Below are positions 1 through 8,874 of a DNA stretch of 64,000 nucleotides, piece after piece. The DNA comes from Corynebacterium marambiense (GTDB taxonomy: Bacteria > Actinomycetota > Actinomycetes > Mycobacteriales > Mycobacteriaceae). Within the stretch, counting starts at the first letter, position 1. The number at the start of each line of letters is the position of its first letter. The translations under genes were made by a program, and so were the position numbers. The notes beneath the pieces were generated by a model. The model was not told the DNA's origin and made no database searches. It was given only the letters and a program-made list of their open reading frames with translations. Location: positions 1 to 64,000 of the forward strand of contig NZ_JAEIOT010000016.1 in NCBI RefSeq assembly GCF_016342275.1. Direction: 5' to 3'.

Positions 1-118
1 ACACGCACGACATCGTCACAGAAACTCAACTGGGATAGGGCTTTGGCACAATGACATCCTTCCAGGCTGCCATCCCGGGGAAGCCAGATCAGATGCCACC
101 TAACCATGCAGCAGAGCC
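1..118 (-). mobile_element. IS3-family element, end only (runs off window edge)
   Basis: This stretch closely resembles the 5' end of the IS3-like copy at 36230-37528, including the stretch before the end and the terminal repeat at 94-113 (TGCCACCTAACCATGCAGCA). The same terminal sequence, read inward as TGCTGC...GGTGRCA, bounds the other copies in this window. Orientation is minus, so the rest of the element lies to the left of the window. No intact coding sequence remains in the visible part. Confidence 0.6.
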
Positions 119-207
119 CAGATCCTCGACAGTGATGGTGCAGACTGCGATGATCCCCCGAGCCCAGCGCGGGACGTCAAGCTCCCGAGAAAGGTCCGGA
201 GGACTGT

Positions 208-494
208 GTCTATCTCCCTGTCGATCAGCTGCACGACTTCGCGGTCGAGTCCGGATCTCACGTTCGGCTTTTCTGGCTGCTCGGCACAGTCGGTCCGCGA
301 TGGGGTGAAGCCGCCGGATTAAAGGCCGGTGACGTCGATTTTCTGTGCGGCCGGATGACAGTCGGCAGGAACGCCGCGCTGCCGCCGGGCTCCTAGTCTC
401 GATTGGGGCGAACGTGAAGGTCATGCAGCCACAGTTGGGGCATGCGTCGGCGGCAATGACGCTCGACACCTACGCCGACCTGCTCGATGGTTGA
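208..494 (+). pseudogene. Tyrosine integrase remnant beside the tmRNA gene
   Basis: One frame from 208 reads a typical phage-integrase core box, including TVGPRWGEAAGLKAGDVDF with the first catalytic Arg, and then stops at about 394. A second frame reads the C-terminal box GANVKVMQPQLGHASAAMT followed by DTYADLLDG, which carries the catalytic Tyr, and ends at 494. The intervening region with the HxxR box is missing, so an internal deletion plus frame change has destroyed the gene. It lies just beyond the 3' end of ssrA, a known integration target of such enzymes, which suggests the scar of a former tmRNA-integrated prophage or island. Confidence 0.8.
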
Positions 495-597
495 CCTCAA
501 GGATATTTCATCGGTAATGGACAGGGCGCTGGCGCGACCTACGTGAGTCGCTCAACCAAATGTGGTGGGATTGTCGTGGCGCGGTCTTCCGAAAAGA

Positions 598-628
598 AGA
601 AAACCCCCTGTTTACTAGGGGGTTTTCT
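598..628 (-). terminator. tmRNA terminator
   Basis: AAAACCCCCT and AGGGGGTTTT form a strong stem around a short loop just after the tmRNA 3' end. On the minus strand the stem is followed by T-rich sequence, as in an intrinsic terminator. Confidence 0.8.
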
Positions 629-631
629 TTG

Positions 632-1007
632 TGGAGCTGCCGGGAATTGAACCCGGGTCCTCCGCAATCGCGCCAGGGCTTCTCCGTGCGCAGTTCGCGC
701 CTGATCTCTGCTCGGCCCTCCGGCTCGGACGAACACGTTCCGGATGATGGGCCCAGTCAGCGGTGGGAGTCCCGTACGGCCCCGCTGACGCGGCCGGACG
801 GCAAAGTCCCTTGATCGATGCCGGCTACCAGGTCAGGGACGAACCTGGGCCGACAGACACGCGGTCGCTGGTATTAGGCAGCGAGGGCGTAGTCGCGCTG
901 AGTGTTCTCGGCGCTTATGAGGTTGCTACGACGCTTACGGTGGTCTCTAGCCTGCACCGGCACGCTTCCCCTGGCTTGATGCACGAAGTCGAAACCATAT
1001 CAGCCCC
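632..1007 (-). ncRNA. ssrA: transfer-messenger RNA (tmRNA)
   Basis: On the minus strand the RNA starts GGGGCTGATATGGTTTCGAC at 1007 and ends with a T-arm-like GGGTTCAATTCCCGGCAG and acceptor strand at 632. The 5' GGGGCTG pairs with 3' CAGCTCC to form the tRNA-like acceptor. CCA is not fully encoded (the genome reads CAA), so it must be added after transcription. The tag reading frame, 912 down to 877, encodes AENTQRDYALAA followed by TAA at 876-874. The ALAA end is the degradation signal. tmRNA rescues stalled ribosomes with SmpB, whose gene is 1.3 kb upstream in the same orientation. Confidence 0.97.
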
Positions 1008-1059
1008 TTGCATCCTGCGTTCTTCCCGATTTCCCTCAGGGCAACCGGTGGGTTCCGCA

Positions 1060-1094
1060 GTCCTGTGGTGGGTCGTACGTTGACCACAGGACTA
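1060..1094. repeat. 11-bp perfect inverted repeat upstream of ssrA
   Basis: AGTCCTGTGGT at 1060-1070 is the exact reverse complement of ACCACAGGACT at 1084-1094, with a 13-base spacer. It lies between the repeat-membrane gene (ends 1193, minus) and the tmRNA 5' end at 1007. No T-run follows, so it may be a leader hairpin of the tmRNA precursor, a rho-independent-like element without a tail, or an operator. Confidence 0.5.
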
Positions 1095-1192
1095 CCCACT
1101 CTACGCTGTGGGAACCCCACCCGCAAGCAGGTTCACCGACCGCCAGTATCGTCCACGCCCGAAGGCGGTTCGGGTGCCTTTCCACCGTCGCC

Positions 1193-2215
1193 TCACCCGG
1201 ATGGGTTCGCCGGCTGCCCCTCCCCGGCATCGCTCCCGGCTTGTTCCCGCTCCCAGCGTCTCCGGGTCTCCCTGGATTTGCGGCTGTTGCGCAGTGAGAT
1301 CACGCCGATGACGATCCCGATGACGATGGGTGTCCACACCTTCGGGTGTTCGAGCAGCCATTCCAACCATCCGGGTATCTCGTAGTCGGGCCACGGGATG
1401 GACGGGAGGTTGAGATTGGGCCAGGGGATGGAGGGCAGGTTGATGTCCGGCCACGGGATGGACGGCAGTGTTATGTCGGGCCACGGGATGTCGACGTCGG
1501 GCAGACGTTCGATGATCCAGTCGAGGATAGTCCCGATGATGCGGCCGATGAGCGGCAGCAGCACCAGGGCGGCAATGGCCCAGCCCGCTTTGCCCAGTCC
1601 CGCACCCAACGGGTAGAGCACTCTTTTCCAGGGGGTCTCCTCCATCTGCCGGTACCGGTCCTCTGCGGGCGATCCGGGTGGCGGGGTGAATTCGATGATC
1701 TCGTCGCTGGCGCGACGGAGGATGACTGATCGGACCTCGTGGAAGGCGTTCGCGTCGATCTTCAGGCGGGCGCCGTGTTTCTTCCTGTCGTTCCGGCTGT
1801 AGGTGCCGGAGGAGACGGTTTCGTCGATCCGCACGGTGGTGTCCTGCACGAAGGGGAGCCGCCCCCGCACGACGCCGTCGACGGTGATGAGCACCCCTTT
1901 CTCCCCGGCCTTCCGGATGCGTGCCGCCCCTGCCTCGAGTTTCGCGGTGCGGGCCCCCACCAGCGGCAGCCGACCCACCATCGGGACCGTCTTCCCGAGG
2001 AAGCCGTTGGTTGCCGTCAGCCCGAAGGCTGCGGTGTCCGCCCAGTCAGCTTCCTTCTTAGCTTGTTTGTCCACGCTTCCGCCGACTTCTTCCACCCCCT
2101 CGACATCCTGCTTGGACATCGGCCAGCCGGAGTCGAGTTCGCGGAGGCGTTCCGGGGAATCGAGGATCAGCTCGATTCGGCCCATCCCGGGGTGGTCGAT
2201 GAGCCAGGTTTCCAC
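1193..2215 (-). CDS. Unrecognised membrane protein with IPWP repeats
   Basis: This 340-residue protein matches no family I know. Residues 1-190 are soluble-looking and contain a basic, charged stretch. A hydrophobic segment at about 215-240 (GWAIAALVLLPLIG) is followed by a Pro/Trp-rich repeat built on LPSIPWPDIN (about three copies of 10 residues). A second hydrophobic segment (VWTPIVIGIVIGVISL) and a basic tail follow. The repeat therefore sits between two membrane segments, probably as a short extracytoplasmic or interfacial loop. The start is GTG at 2215 with GAGGAAG upstream. The gene lies between smpB and ssrA in the same orientation and may be co-transcribed with smpB. Confidence 0.75.
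   Translation of the reverse strand: METWLIDHPGMGRIELILDSPERLRELDSGWPMSKQDVEGVEEVGGSVDKQAKKEADWADTAAFGLTATNGFLGKTVPMVGRLPLVGARTAKLEAGAARIRKAGEKGVLITVDGVVRGRLPFVQDTTVRIDETVSSGTYSRNDRKKHGARLKIDANAFHEVRSVILRRASDEIIEFTPPPGSPAEDRYRQMEETPWKRVLYPLGAGLGKAGWAIAALVLLPLIGRIIGTILDWIIERLPDVDIPWPDITLPSIPWPDINLPSIPWPNLNLPSIPWPDYEIPGWLEWLLEHPKVWTPIVIGIVIGVISLRNSRKSRETRRRWEREQAGSDAGEGQPANPSG
1387..1500 (-). repeat. 30-bp tandem repeats encoding LPSIPWPDIN
   Basis: The DNA shows three to four imperfect 30-base units starting at GGGATGGACGG-type sequence. Each unit encodes one 10-residue IPWP repeat of the preceding membrane protein. Differences lie mostly in the codons for the variable N/T and L/I positions, so the units have diverged slightly. 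Confidence 0.7.
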
Positions 2216-2299
2216 AGTCAGACAGACTCTTCCTCGATCGATCGGCGCTCTGGAAAACGATGTTAACTGCGCCGACCGGGGTCTGCCACGGGCCGGGGA

Positions 2300-2791
2300 T
2301 TAACCCTTGATCCCCTTGATGCGGCGACCGAGCTCCCGGGTTATCTCCCGTTCCTCGGTACGGCGCTTGATGTCCTGGCGCTTGTCGTAGTCCTGCTTGC
2401 CCTCGGCGAGACCGAGCTCCACCTTGAGGCGTCCGCCGACGAAGTACAGCTTGAGGGGCACCAGCGTGCGGCGGCCGTCGCGGACCTTGCCCATGAGGGT
2501 GTCGATCTCGTTGCGGTGTAGCAGGAGCTTGCGGGTGCGTCGGGGTGTGTGGTTCGTCCAGGAACCGTGGGAGTAGATGGGGATGTTGAGGTTGTGCAGC
2601 CACACTTCCCCGTTGTCGATCATGGCGAAGGAGTCGACGAGGTTGGCCTTGCCCTCGCGCAGTGCCTTGATCTCGGTGCCGACGAGCACGATGCCGCACT
2701 CGTAGGTGTCGAGGATCTTGTAGTCGTGGCGAGCTTTCCGGTTGGTCGCGATCACCGGGTTCTCGTTCGCCTTTTTCTTCTTCTTTGCCAT
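2300..2791 (-). CDS. smpB: SsrA-binding protein SmpB
   Basis: SmpB binds tmRNA and brings it with EF-Tu to stalled ribosomes for trans-translation. The 163-residue protein has the family's normal length. It begins with a Lys-rich MAKKKKKANENPVIATN, carries the core VGTEIKALREGKANLVDSF and LKLYFVGGRLKVELGLAEG, and ends with the basic tail DYDKRQDIKRRTEEREI. An upstream in-frame start would add 16 residues not found in the family, so I place the start at 2791. It is followed downstream by the repeat-membrane gene and ssrA, its RNA partner. Confidence 0.95.
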   Translation of the reverse strand: MAKKKKKANENPVIATNRKARHDYKILDTYECGIVLVGTEIKALREGKANLVDSFAMIDNGEVWLHNLNIPIYSHGSWTNHTPRRTRKLLLHRNEIDTLMGKVRDGRRTLVPLKLYFVGGRLKVELGLAEGKQDYDKRQDIKRRTEEREITRELGRRIKGIKG

Positions 2792-2883
2792 AACCCGTCC
2801 GATGTTACCGCACCTGCCGCGTGCCGACGCCCGCCTCACTCACCGCTGTTGCGGGAGGGGCGGGCGTCGGGTGGCGCAAGGTG

Positions 2884-3786
2884 TCATTTACGGACGTACA
2901 GTCGGAGGGTGACCTGCGCGGTGATCGCCGCGAACACGACACCGACGAGGGCGACGACGGGCGCGATGACCCAGATGTCACCGGTGGTGATGGGCGCGAT
3001 GAGCTGCGAGTCGTAGAGCCCCTTCAGCGCCCTGTCGACGACGAAGCTCTTGCCCGCCATGAGTCCCAGTACCGCGAACACGGAGCCGAAGAGTGTGGCG
3101 ATGACGGCCTCGAGGACGAAGGGCGCCTGGGTGAACCAGCGGGAGGCGCCGACCATCCGCATAATGGAGATCTCCTCACGTCGGCTGAACGCGGCGATCT
3201 GCACCATATTGGCGATGAGGAAGATCGCGGCGAGGGCCTGGATGGCCGCGACGAGGAACGTCGCGTTCCGGACGGCGTCAAGGTTGTCGGTCGCGGACTG
3301 CAGATCGTCGATCTGGTCGATGACGGTGTCCACCTGCGGAAGATCGCGGACCGGGTCGAGCGGCGAGGTGTCGAGGGGGTCCTCGAGGCGGACGTGGACC
3401 GCCGCGGGGAGGGCATCCGGGGAGGTCGCCTCGACGAGCGCGGGATCGGTGTCTTTGAAGACCTCGACAAAGTGCTCGTAGGACTGTTTACGGCTGCGGA
3501 AGATCACGGACTCGACGCCGTCGGCGCCGTCGAGTGCGGTGAGGACCTCGCGGCACGGCTTGGTTGAGCAGTCGGTGTCATTGGCGGAGATGTCCTCGTT
3601 GAGCTGCACCATCACCTCGACGCGGTCCAGGTAGATGTCCTTGGTCCGCTCGGTCATGCCGGTGACCAGGAACCCGGTGGCGAGCAGTGCCAGGGAGATG
3701 GCCGTGGTGATGATCAGGGCAATCGTCATGGTGAGGTTCCGTCCCAGCCCCTGGAACGCCTCGCGGGCGACGAATCGGTATCGCAT
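2884..3786 (-). CDS. ftsX: Cell-division ABC permease FtsX
   Basis: FtsX is the membrane partner of FtsE and transmits a signal to peptidoglycan hydrolases (RipC-type in actinobacteria) at the septum. The 300 residues show the family layout. There is an N-terminal membrane segment (TMTIALIITTAISLALLATG), a large extracellular domain with two Cys (DCSTKPCREV), then three C-terminal membrane segments with the motif REEISIMRMVGASRWF between them. ATG at 3786 is preceded by AGGAG at good spacing. It lies 35 bases downstream of ftsE, the usual operon order. Confidence 0.96.
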   Translation of the reverse strand: MRYRFVAREAFQGLGRNLTMTIALIITTAISLALLATGFLVTGMTERTKDIYLDRVEVMVQLNEDISANDTDCSTKPCREVLTALDGADGVESVIFRSRKQSYEHFVEVFKDTDPALVEATSPDALPAAVHVRLEDPLDTSPLDPVRDLPQVDTVIDQIDDLQSATDNLDAVRNATFLVAAIQALAAIFLIANMVQIAAFSRREEISIMRMVGASRWFTQAPFVLEAVIATLFGSVFAVLGLMAGKSFVVDRALKGLYDSQLIAPITTGDIWVIAPVVALVGVVFAAITAQVTLRLYVRK

Positions 3787-3821
3787 GCTGTTTGATTCTC
3801 CTAGAGAGGTGACCGGGTGGG

Positions 3822-4511
3822 TTAGTGTCCGACGCCGTAGACGCCGTGGGCGTCGTCGCGGACGAGCTTGCCGAGGTGGAGCTCGATGACCCGGCGGCGC
3901 ATGGCGTCGACGGCCTGCGCGTTGTGCGTGGACATCACGACGGTGGTGCCGGTGCGGTTGATGCGGTTGAGCAGCAGCATGATGTCGTTCGACGTCTCCG
4001 GGTCGAGGTTGCCGGTCGGTTCGTCGGCCAGCAGCACGAGGGGCCGGTTGACGAAGGCCCGGGCGATGGCGACGCGCTGCTGTTCACCACCGGAGAGCTC
4101 TGCGGGGAACCGGTTGCCCTTGGCCTCCAGTCCGACGAGTTCGAGGGTTTCGGGGACGAGTTTCTCGATGACGCTGCGCTTCTTGCCGATCACCTCGAGC
4201 GCGAAGGCGACGTTGTCGTAGACGTTCTTCTTGGACAGCAGGCGGAAGTCCTGGAACACGTAGCCGACCCGCTGGCGCAGCTTGTTGACCTGCGCACCAC
4301 GGAGCTTGTTCACGTGGAAGTCACCGACGTGTACGTCACCCGAGGTGACGTTCTCCTCACGGAGCATCAACTGCAGGAACGTCGACTTGCCGGAGCCGGA
4401 GGGACCGATGAGGAAGACAAACTCGCCTTTGTCGATGTGCACGGAGACATTGTCCAGTGCGGGCCGGGTCGAGGTCTTGTACGTCTTTGTTACCTGGTCG
4501 AAGGTGATCAC
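3822..4511 (-). CDS. ftsE: Cell-division ATP-binding protein FtsE
   Basis: FtsE is the cytoplasmic ATPase of the FtsEX complex. Visible motifs are Walker [10 protein letters not shown], the Q-loop VFQDFRLL, the signature [15 protein letters not shown] and Walker [15 protein letters not shown]. The length of about 229 residues is normal. I prefer GTG at 4511 ([11 protein letters not shown], with AAGG about 8 bases upstream), which matches the usual MI-T N-terminus. A GTG nine bases further upstream (4520) is possible but has poor ribosome-site spacing. Its divergent neighbour is the AbgT transporter. Confidence 0.95.
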   Translation of the reverse strand: MITFDQVTKTYKTSTRPALDNVSVHIDKGEFVFLIGPSGSGKSTFLQLMLREENVTSGDVHVGDFHVNKLRGAQVNKLRQRVGYVFQDFRLLSKKNVYDNVAFALEVIGKKRSVIEKLVPETLELVGLEAKGNRFPAELSGGEQQRVAIARAFVNRPLVLLADEPTGNLDPETSNDIMLLLNRINRTGTTVVMSTHNAQAVDAMRRRVIELHLGKLVRDDAHGVYGVGH

Positions 4512-4819
4512 ACCCGTCACCTTAGTTCATTGACGCCACGGGCGAAACTCCGGTCACTTCCTTATCTGCCCCTATGTACTTGCTGTGACCTGGTATTTTC
4601 CCAACGTCACCCATACCTGATATCCCGGTACCGCGGAGTCAACGCACCGGAGCAGATCATGTACCGCAAACCGGTGGGGGGGGAACGACAGTAGCTACCG
4701 TCGTCGGGGCGATCTCGACTCGGTAAGGTACCCCGAACCGGGGCCCCCTTTCCACCGCCCCGCGCCATCCGCCCCGAAACCCCGTTGTCACGAACCGACA
4801 CCAGGAGTCGCGAGAAGAT

Positions 4820-6526
4820 ATGACTGAGAACAAGACAACCAACCGGACACCGGACAACTCCACCGAAGATGGGAAGAAGCGGGAGCAGGCGCGTGGTTTC
4901 CTCGGGCTCGTCGAACGCCTGGGGAACATGCTCCCCGATCCGTTCTGGCTCTTCGTGATCCTCTCCGGACTGGTCCTCGTATCCAGCTTCGTCGGGGAGA
5001 AGATCGGCATGACTGCCACGAACCCGTCGACCGGCGAAGAGGTGCAGGTGACGAACCTCCTGTCGGCGGAGGGACTCCAGCGGATGATCAACGAGGCGGT
5101 CCCGAACTTCACCTCGTTTCCGCCGCTCGGACTCATCATCATCGTGATGCTCGGTGTCGCCGTCGCCGAGCATTCGGGCCTGATCGGTGCGGCCATCCGG
5201 GGCGCGATCGGCCGGGTCGGACCGACGATGCTCACGTTCGTCGTGGCGCTGGCCGGTGTCACCGGATCCATCGCCTCCGACGCGGTGTACGTGATCCTCA
5301 TCCCCATCGGGGCGACGGCGTTCCGGCACGTAGGCCGCTCCCCCATCGTGGGCGCGATGGTGGCCTTCGCGGCGAGCTCCGCGGGGTTCAACTCCTCACT
5401 GATCCTGAATATCACCGACGTCCTGCTCGCCGGTCTGTCGACGTCCGCGGCCCAGATCGTCGAACCCGGCTACGAGGTCTCGCCGTTGGCGAACTACTTC
5501 TTCGTTGTCCCCTCCGCCGTGGTCCTGGCGCTCATCATCACCGCGGTCACCGAGCTGTTCGTCCGGGACAAGGCTCGCGAACTGGTCGATCACGACGACG
5601 TGGACTACGCGGCCGCCAGCTTCGGCGAGACCCCACCGAACGCCTCGAACGGGGACGCCGATTCCGATTCCACAGGTGCAGACTCCGACGCCTCGACAGC
5701 GGCAGATTCCCGGACCGACGGGAGCGCAGAAGACGACGCAGAGGATCAGGACGAGGCACGTCTCGAGCTCCACGATGTGGAGAAGCGCGGCCTGGTCCGG
5801 GTCGCCATCTGGTCCCTCGTGCTGCTGGCCGGCTACTTCGCCGCGATGTTCGTCCCCGGGTCGCCGCTCCAGGGTGAGGACGGCGCCGTCATGGAGTCCC
5901 CGCTGATCCGCTCCATCGCCGTGGCCATCGCCCTGTACTTCCTCATCATCGGCATCATCTACGGGCGGGTCACCGGAACCATCACCGAGGCCGCCGACGT
6001 CCCCGCGTTCATGGCGAAGGGAATCAGGACCCTCGTCCCGATGATGGTGCTGTTCTTCGCTGTCGCCCAGTTCCTCGCCTACTTCACCTGGTCCAACCTC
6101 GGGGTCTGGTCGGCGATCCACGGCGCAGAACTGCTCTCCCGGGCGGACCTGCCGAACCCCGTCCTCTTCGGGCTGTTCGTCCTACTGGTGGCGGTCCTGA
6201 ACCTCATGGTGACCTCCGGCTCCGCGCAGTGGGCACTGATGAGCCCGGTGGTCGTGCCGATGATGATGTACGTCGATGTCTCCCCCGAGGTGAGCCAGAT
6301 GCTCTTCCGTATCGGTGACTCCCCCACCAACATCATCACACCGATGAGCCCCTACTTCGCACTGGCCCTGACGTTCCTGCAGCGCTACTACAAGCGGGCC
6401 GGTATCGGGACACTGATGTCCCTGGCCCTGCCCTACTCCATCGCGATGCTCGTCGGATGGTTCCTCTTCTTCCTCGTCTGGTACATCCTCGGACTACCAC
6501 TCGGCCCCGGGGTACCGGTGCGCTGA
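4820..6526 (+). CDS. AbgT/MtrF-family transporter
   Basis: This is a 568-residue multi-pass inner-membrane protein of the AbgT family, which includes p-aminobenzoyl-glutamate importers and MtrF-type drug/sulfonamide exporters. Family hallmarks are LPDPFWLFVILSGLVL near the N-terminus, GVTGSIASDAVYVILIPIGA, the helical-hairpin stretch SSAGFNSSLILNI, and near the C-terminus SGSAQWALMSPVVVPMMM and RIGDSPTNIITPMSPYFAL. Between roughly residues 255 and 320 there is a long acidic Ser/Asp/Ala linker, longer than I expect in the family. AGGAG precedes the ATG. It is transcribed alone and ends at a strong terminator. The substrate cannot be told from sequence. Confidence 0.9.
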   Translation: MTENKTTNRTPDNSTEDGKKREQARGFLGLVERLGNMLPDPFWLFVILSGLVLVSSFVGEKIGMTATNPSTGEEVQVTNLLSAEGLQRMINEAVPNFTSFPPLGLIIIVMLGVAVAEHSGLIGAAIRGAIGRVGPTMLTFVVALAGVTGSIASDAVYVILIPIGATAFRHVGRSPIVGAMVAFAASSAGFNSSLILNITDVLLAGLSTSAAQIVEPGYEVSPLANYFFVVPSAVVLALIITAVTELFVRDKARELVDHDDVDYAAASFGETPPNASNGDADSDSTGADSDASTAADSRTDGSAEDDAEDQDEARLELHDVEKRGLVRVAIWSLVLLAGYFAAMFVPGSPLQGEDGAVMESPLIRSIAVAIALYFLIIGIIYGRVTGTITEAADVPAFMAKGIRTLVPMMVLFFAVAQFLAYFTWSNLGVWSAIHGAELLSRADLPNPVLFGLFVLLVAVLNLMVTSGSAQWALMSPVVVPMMMYVDVSPEVSQMLFRIGDSPTNIITPMSPYFALALTFLQRYYKRAGIGTLMSLALPYSIAMLVGWFLFFLVWYILGLPLGPGVPVR

Positions 6527-6573
6527 CAGCCCCACACCCCGCCGAGGTGGGCCGCAGACACCGGGCACAGAAA

Positions 6574-6612
6574 CAGCCCCCTCCCGACGCATTCGGAAGG
6601 GGGCTGATTTTC
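6574..6612. terminator. Bidirectional terminator between AbgT gene and prfB
   Basis: CAGCCCCCT at 6574-6582 pairs with AGGGGGCTG at 6598-6606. A T-run follows on the plus strand (GATTTTC) and TTTCTG on the minus strand, so it can serve both convergent genes. Confidence 0.85.
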
Positions 6613-6656
6613 ACGTTCGGGCAGGCAGCGAGCCCGGAGACCCGGAACTCCCGGGA

Positions 6657-7763
6657 TCAGCCCTCATCCTGTTGCTGGGCCATCCGCCAGCGGATACCGG
6701 CCTCCAGGAACCCGTCGATCTCACCGTCGAGAACCTTCGACGGATCGTTGACCTCGAAGTTGGTGCGCAGATCCTTGACCATCTGGTAGGGGTGCAGTAC
6801 GTAGGAGCGCATCTGGTTGCCCCACGAGTTCGACCCGTCCCCCTTCAGGGCGTCGAGTTCGGCGCGTTCCTCCTGGCGCTTGCGTTCCAGCAGCTTGGCC
6901 TGGAGGACCCGCATGGCGGAGGCCTTGTTCTGGATCTGCGACTTCTCGTTCTGGCAGGTCACGACGATTCCCGTGGGTTCGTGGGTGAGTCTGACCGCGG
7001 AGTCCGTGGTGTTGACCGACTGACCACCGGGGCCGGAGGAGCGGTAGACGTCGACCCGGATCTCGTTGTCCGGGATGTCAATGTGGTCGGTGGTCTCCAC
7101 GACGGGCAGGACCTCGACCTCTGCGAAGGATGTCTGGCGGCGGCCCTGGTTGTCGAACGGGCTGATCCGCACGAGGCGGTGGGTGCCCTGCTCCACGGAC
7201 AGCGTGCCGTAGGTGTAGTCGCCGTGGACGACGAAGGTGGCGGACTTGATGCCGGCTTCCTCCGCGTAGGAGATGTCGTAGATGTCGACCTTGTGCCCGG
7301 TCTTCTCCGCCCAGCGGGTGTACATCCGCATGAGCATCTCCGCCCAGTCAGCGGCGTCCACGCCGCCGGCGGCGGAACGGATATTGATGACGGCCTCACG
7401 GGCGTCATACTCGCCGGAGAGCATGGTCTTGACCTCGTAGGCCTCAATGTCCGCACGCAGATCACGGCGTTCCTCGTCGACGAGTTCGGTGGACTCATCC
7501 TCCTCCTCGGCGAGCTGGTACATCACCGGAAGATCCTCGAGCCGCTGCCGGAGTTCCCCGACTTTGCGCAGCTCGGCTTGCATGTGGGAGAGCTTCGAGG
7601 TGACCTGCTGGGCGTGCTCGGGATCATCCCACAACGTCGGATCCGAGGCCTGCGCCTCGAGCTCACGGACGCGGTCGGCCATCGCCTCCGGATCCATCAC
7701 CTTCTCGATGGTGGTCAGTGTGGCGTCGAGTTCATTGAGGTCTGCGGTTACATCAGGTTGCAC
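6657..7763 (-). CDS. prfB: Peptide chain release factor 2
   Basis: RF2 terminates translation at UGA and UAA. The tripeptide anticodon region SPF ([16 protein letters not shown]) and the catalytic GGQ loop ([17 protein letters not shown]) are both present. I place the start at GTG 7763 ([13 protein letters not shown]), which matches the corynebacterial N-terminus. The sequence TAGTGT lies 7-8 bases upstream of this GTG, at the spacing of a -10 box for a leaderless mRNA. The gene has no internal UGA, so the autoregulatory frameshift of many bacterial prfB genes is absent. The divergent IMPase gene starts only about 30 bases away. Confidence 0.95.
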   Translation of the reverse strand: MQPDVTADLNELDATLTTIEKVMDPEAMADRVRELEAQASDPTLWDDPEHAQQVTSKLSHMQAELRKVGELRQRLEDLPVMYQLAEEEDESTELVDEERRDLRADIEAYEVKTMLSGEYDAREAVINIRSAAGGVDAADWAEMLMRMYTRWAEKTGHKVDIYDISYAEEAGIKSATFVVHGDYTYGTLSVEQGTHRLVRISPFDNQGRRQTSFAEVEVLPVVETTDHIDIPDNEIRVDVYRSSGPGGQSVNTTDSAVRLTHEPTGIVVTCQNEKSQIQNKASAMRVLQAKLLERKRQEERAELDALKGDGSNSWGNQMRSYVLHPYQMVKDLRTNFEVNDPSKVLDGEIDGFLEAGIRWRMAQQQDEG

Positions 7764-7792
7764 AGTGGTTAACACTACCGTGACAGTGCACA

Positions 7793-8737
7793 ATGGGCAG
7801 CATGAGCGAGCCGCGCCAGCGCATTGAATCTCCGTCCATCACCGTCTCCTCCCCGAACGGGACCGTTCCGGGCCCGACGACCTCTCCTACCACCACTGAT
7901 CTGAGCCACCACTACGGAACGGACACCCGGAAGCTGGTTGCGGAGTTCACCACCGTGCACGCCGGGTCCACCGACATCGAACTCGCGTGCGCCCTGGTCC
8001 GTACCGCAGGGCAACTGGCGTTGGCGATCCGGGAGGGCGGAGGACTCGACGTGGACTACAAGACCTCGGTCTCGGACGTCGTCACAGAGGCCGACCGGGC
8101 GGCGGAGACCTTCGTCGCCGAGGCGCTGGTTGCGTTGCGCCCGGATGACGGTCTCCTCGGTGAGGAAGGTGCAGCCCGGGACTCGGTGTCGGGGCGTACG
8201 TGGGTGATCGACCCGGTGGACGGGACATACAACTTCACGTCGGGGTCGGACTACTTCTGTTCCGCGCTCGCCCTCGTCGACGGCCCCCCTTCCGCACCAT
8301 CGCGTCTGCACTTCGGGGCGGTGCACCGCCCAACCCACGACACGACGCATCTCGGTGGGGCGGAGATACCCACGACGGTGAACGGAAGGGCGGTCGGGAA
8401 CCTCGATGACGCCTCCTGCGCCGAGGTGTCACTGGCCACTTATATTCATCCCACGTTCCTCGCCGAAGACTCCGTCCGGGATGCGTGGTTGGCAGTCTCC
8501 ACCCGCTTTGCGACACTCCGTATGCTCGGCGCAGGCTCCGTCGATCTCTCGAGTGTCGCGGAAGGAAAACTCGGTGTGTGGACCCAGCACAGCGTCGCGG
8601 ACTGGGACTGGCTACCCGGCCGGGGTCTCGTCGAAGGGGCAGGCGGAGCCTGTCGCAAGATCGAGGCCGGAGGAAAAATCTGGTGCGTCGCCGGCAACCC
8701 CAGGGCCGTCGAGGAGATCGCCGCAATCTGGTCGTGA
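7793..8737 (+). CDS. Inositol monophosphatase-family protein
   Basis: This is a Mg2+-dependent sugar-phosphate phosphatase of the IMPase fold. Metal-binding motifs are visible as [22 protein letters not shown] and the C-terminal [16 protein letters not shown]. The first 50 residues are a Pro/Ser/Thr-rich extension absent from most family members. The start could be 7793 or 7802. It is divergent to prfB and shares a very short promoter region with it. It is a paralogue of hisN at 16543. Its own substrate (inositol phosphate or another phosphate ester) cannot be assigned. Confidence 0.88.
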   Translation: MGSMSEPRQRIESPSITVSSPNGTVPGPTTSPTTTDLSHHYGTDTRKLVAEFTTVHAGSTDIELACALVRTAGQLALAIREGGGLDVDYKTSVSDVVTEADRAAETFVAEALVALRPDDGLLGEEGAARDSVSGRTWVIDPVDGTYNFTSGSDYFCSALALVDGPPSAPSRLHFGAVHRPTHDTTHLGGAEIPTTVNGRAVGNLDDASCAEVSLATYIHPTFLAEDSVRDAWLAVSTRFATLRMLGAGSVDLSSVAEGKLGVWTQHSVADWDWLPGRGLVEGAGGACRKIEAGGKIWCVAGNPRAVEEIAAIWS

Positions 8738-8783
8738 TGGTCGGGAGACACCCGCGCGGTGTTGATTCACCCTCAAATATACG

Positions 8784-8838
8784 GGGGTAGCCGCTGGAAC
8801 ACGCCCGTTCCACACACTTAGAGTGGGATGACTACCCC
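8784..8838. promoter_or_regulatory. Nested palindromes and -10 box before the export operon
   Basis: TGGAAC-N6-GTTCCA at 8795-8812 is a perfect 6-6 palindrome. It is nested inside the wider pair GGGGTAG (8784-8790) and CTACCCC (8832-8838). A TAGAGT hexamer at about 8819-8824 could be the -10 box. The arrangement looks like an operator over the promoter of the following efflux operon. Confidence 0.5.
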
Positions 8839-8874
8839 TGTTCGCCTCACCTAGCGGAAGGAGTGCTGCCACCA

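Noticed and set aside
630-665. Possible tRNA gene (T-arm-like sequence)
   Set aside because: The T-arm and acceptor belong to the tRNA-like end of the tmRNA; there is no anticodon arm and the tag frame is upstream.
2792-2839. Longer SmpB start at 2839
   Set aside because: The extra 16 residues have no family support; MAKKKKK at 2791 is the standard start.
3825-4694. A 289-codon plus-strand frame over ftsE
   Set aside because: Shadow of ftsE; composition dominated by Val, Asp, Glu and Gly, with no domain.
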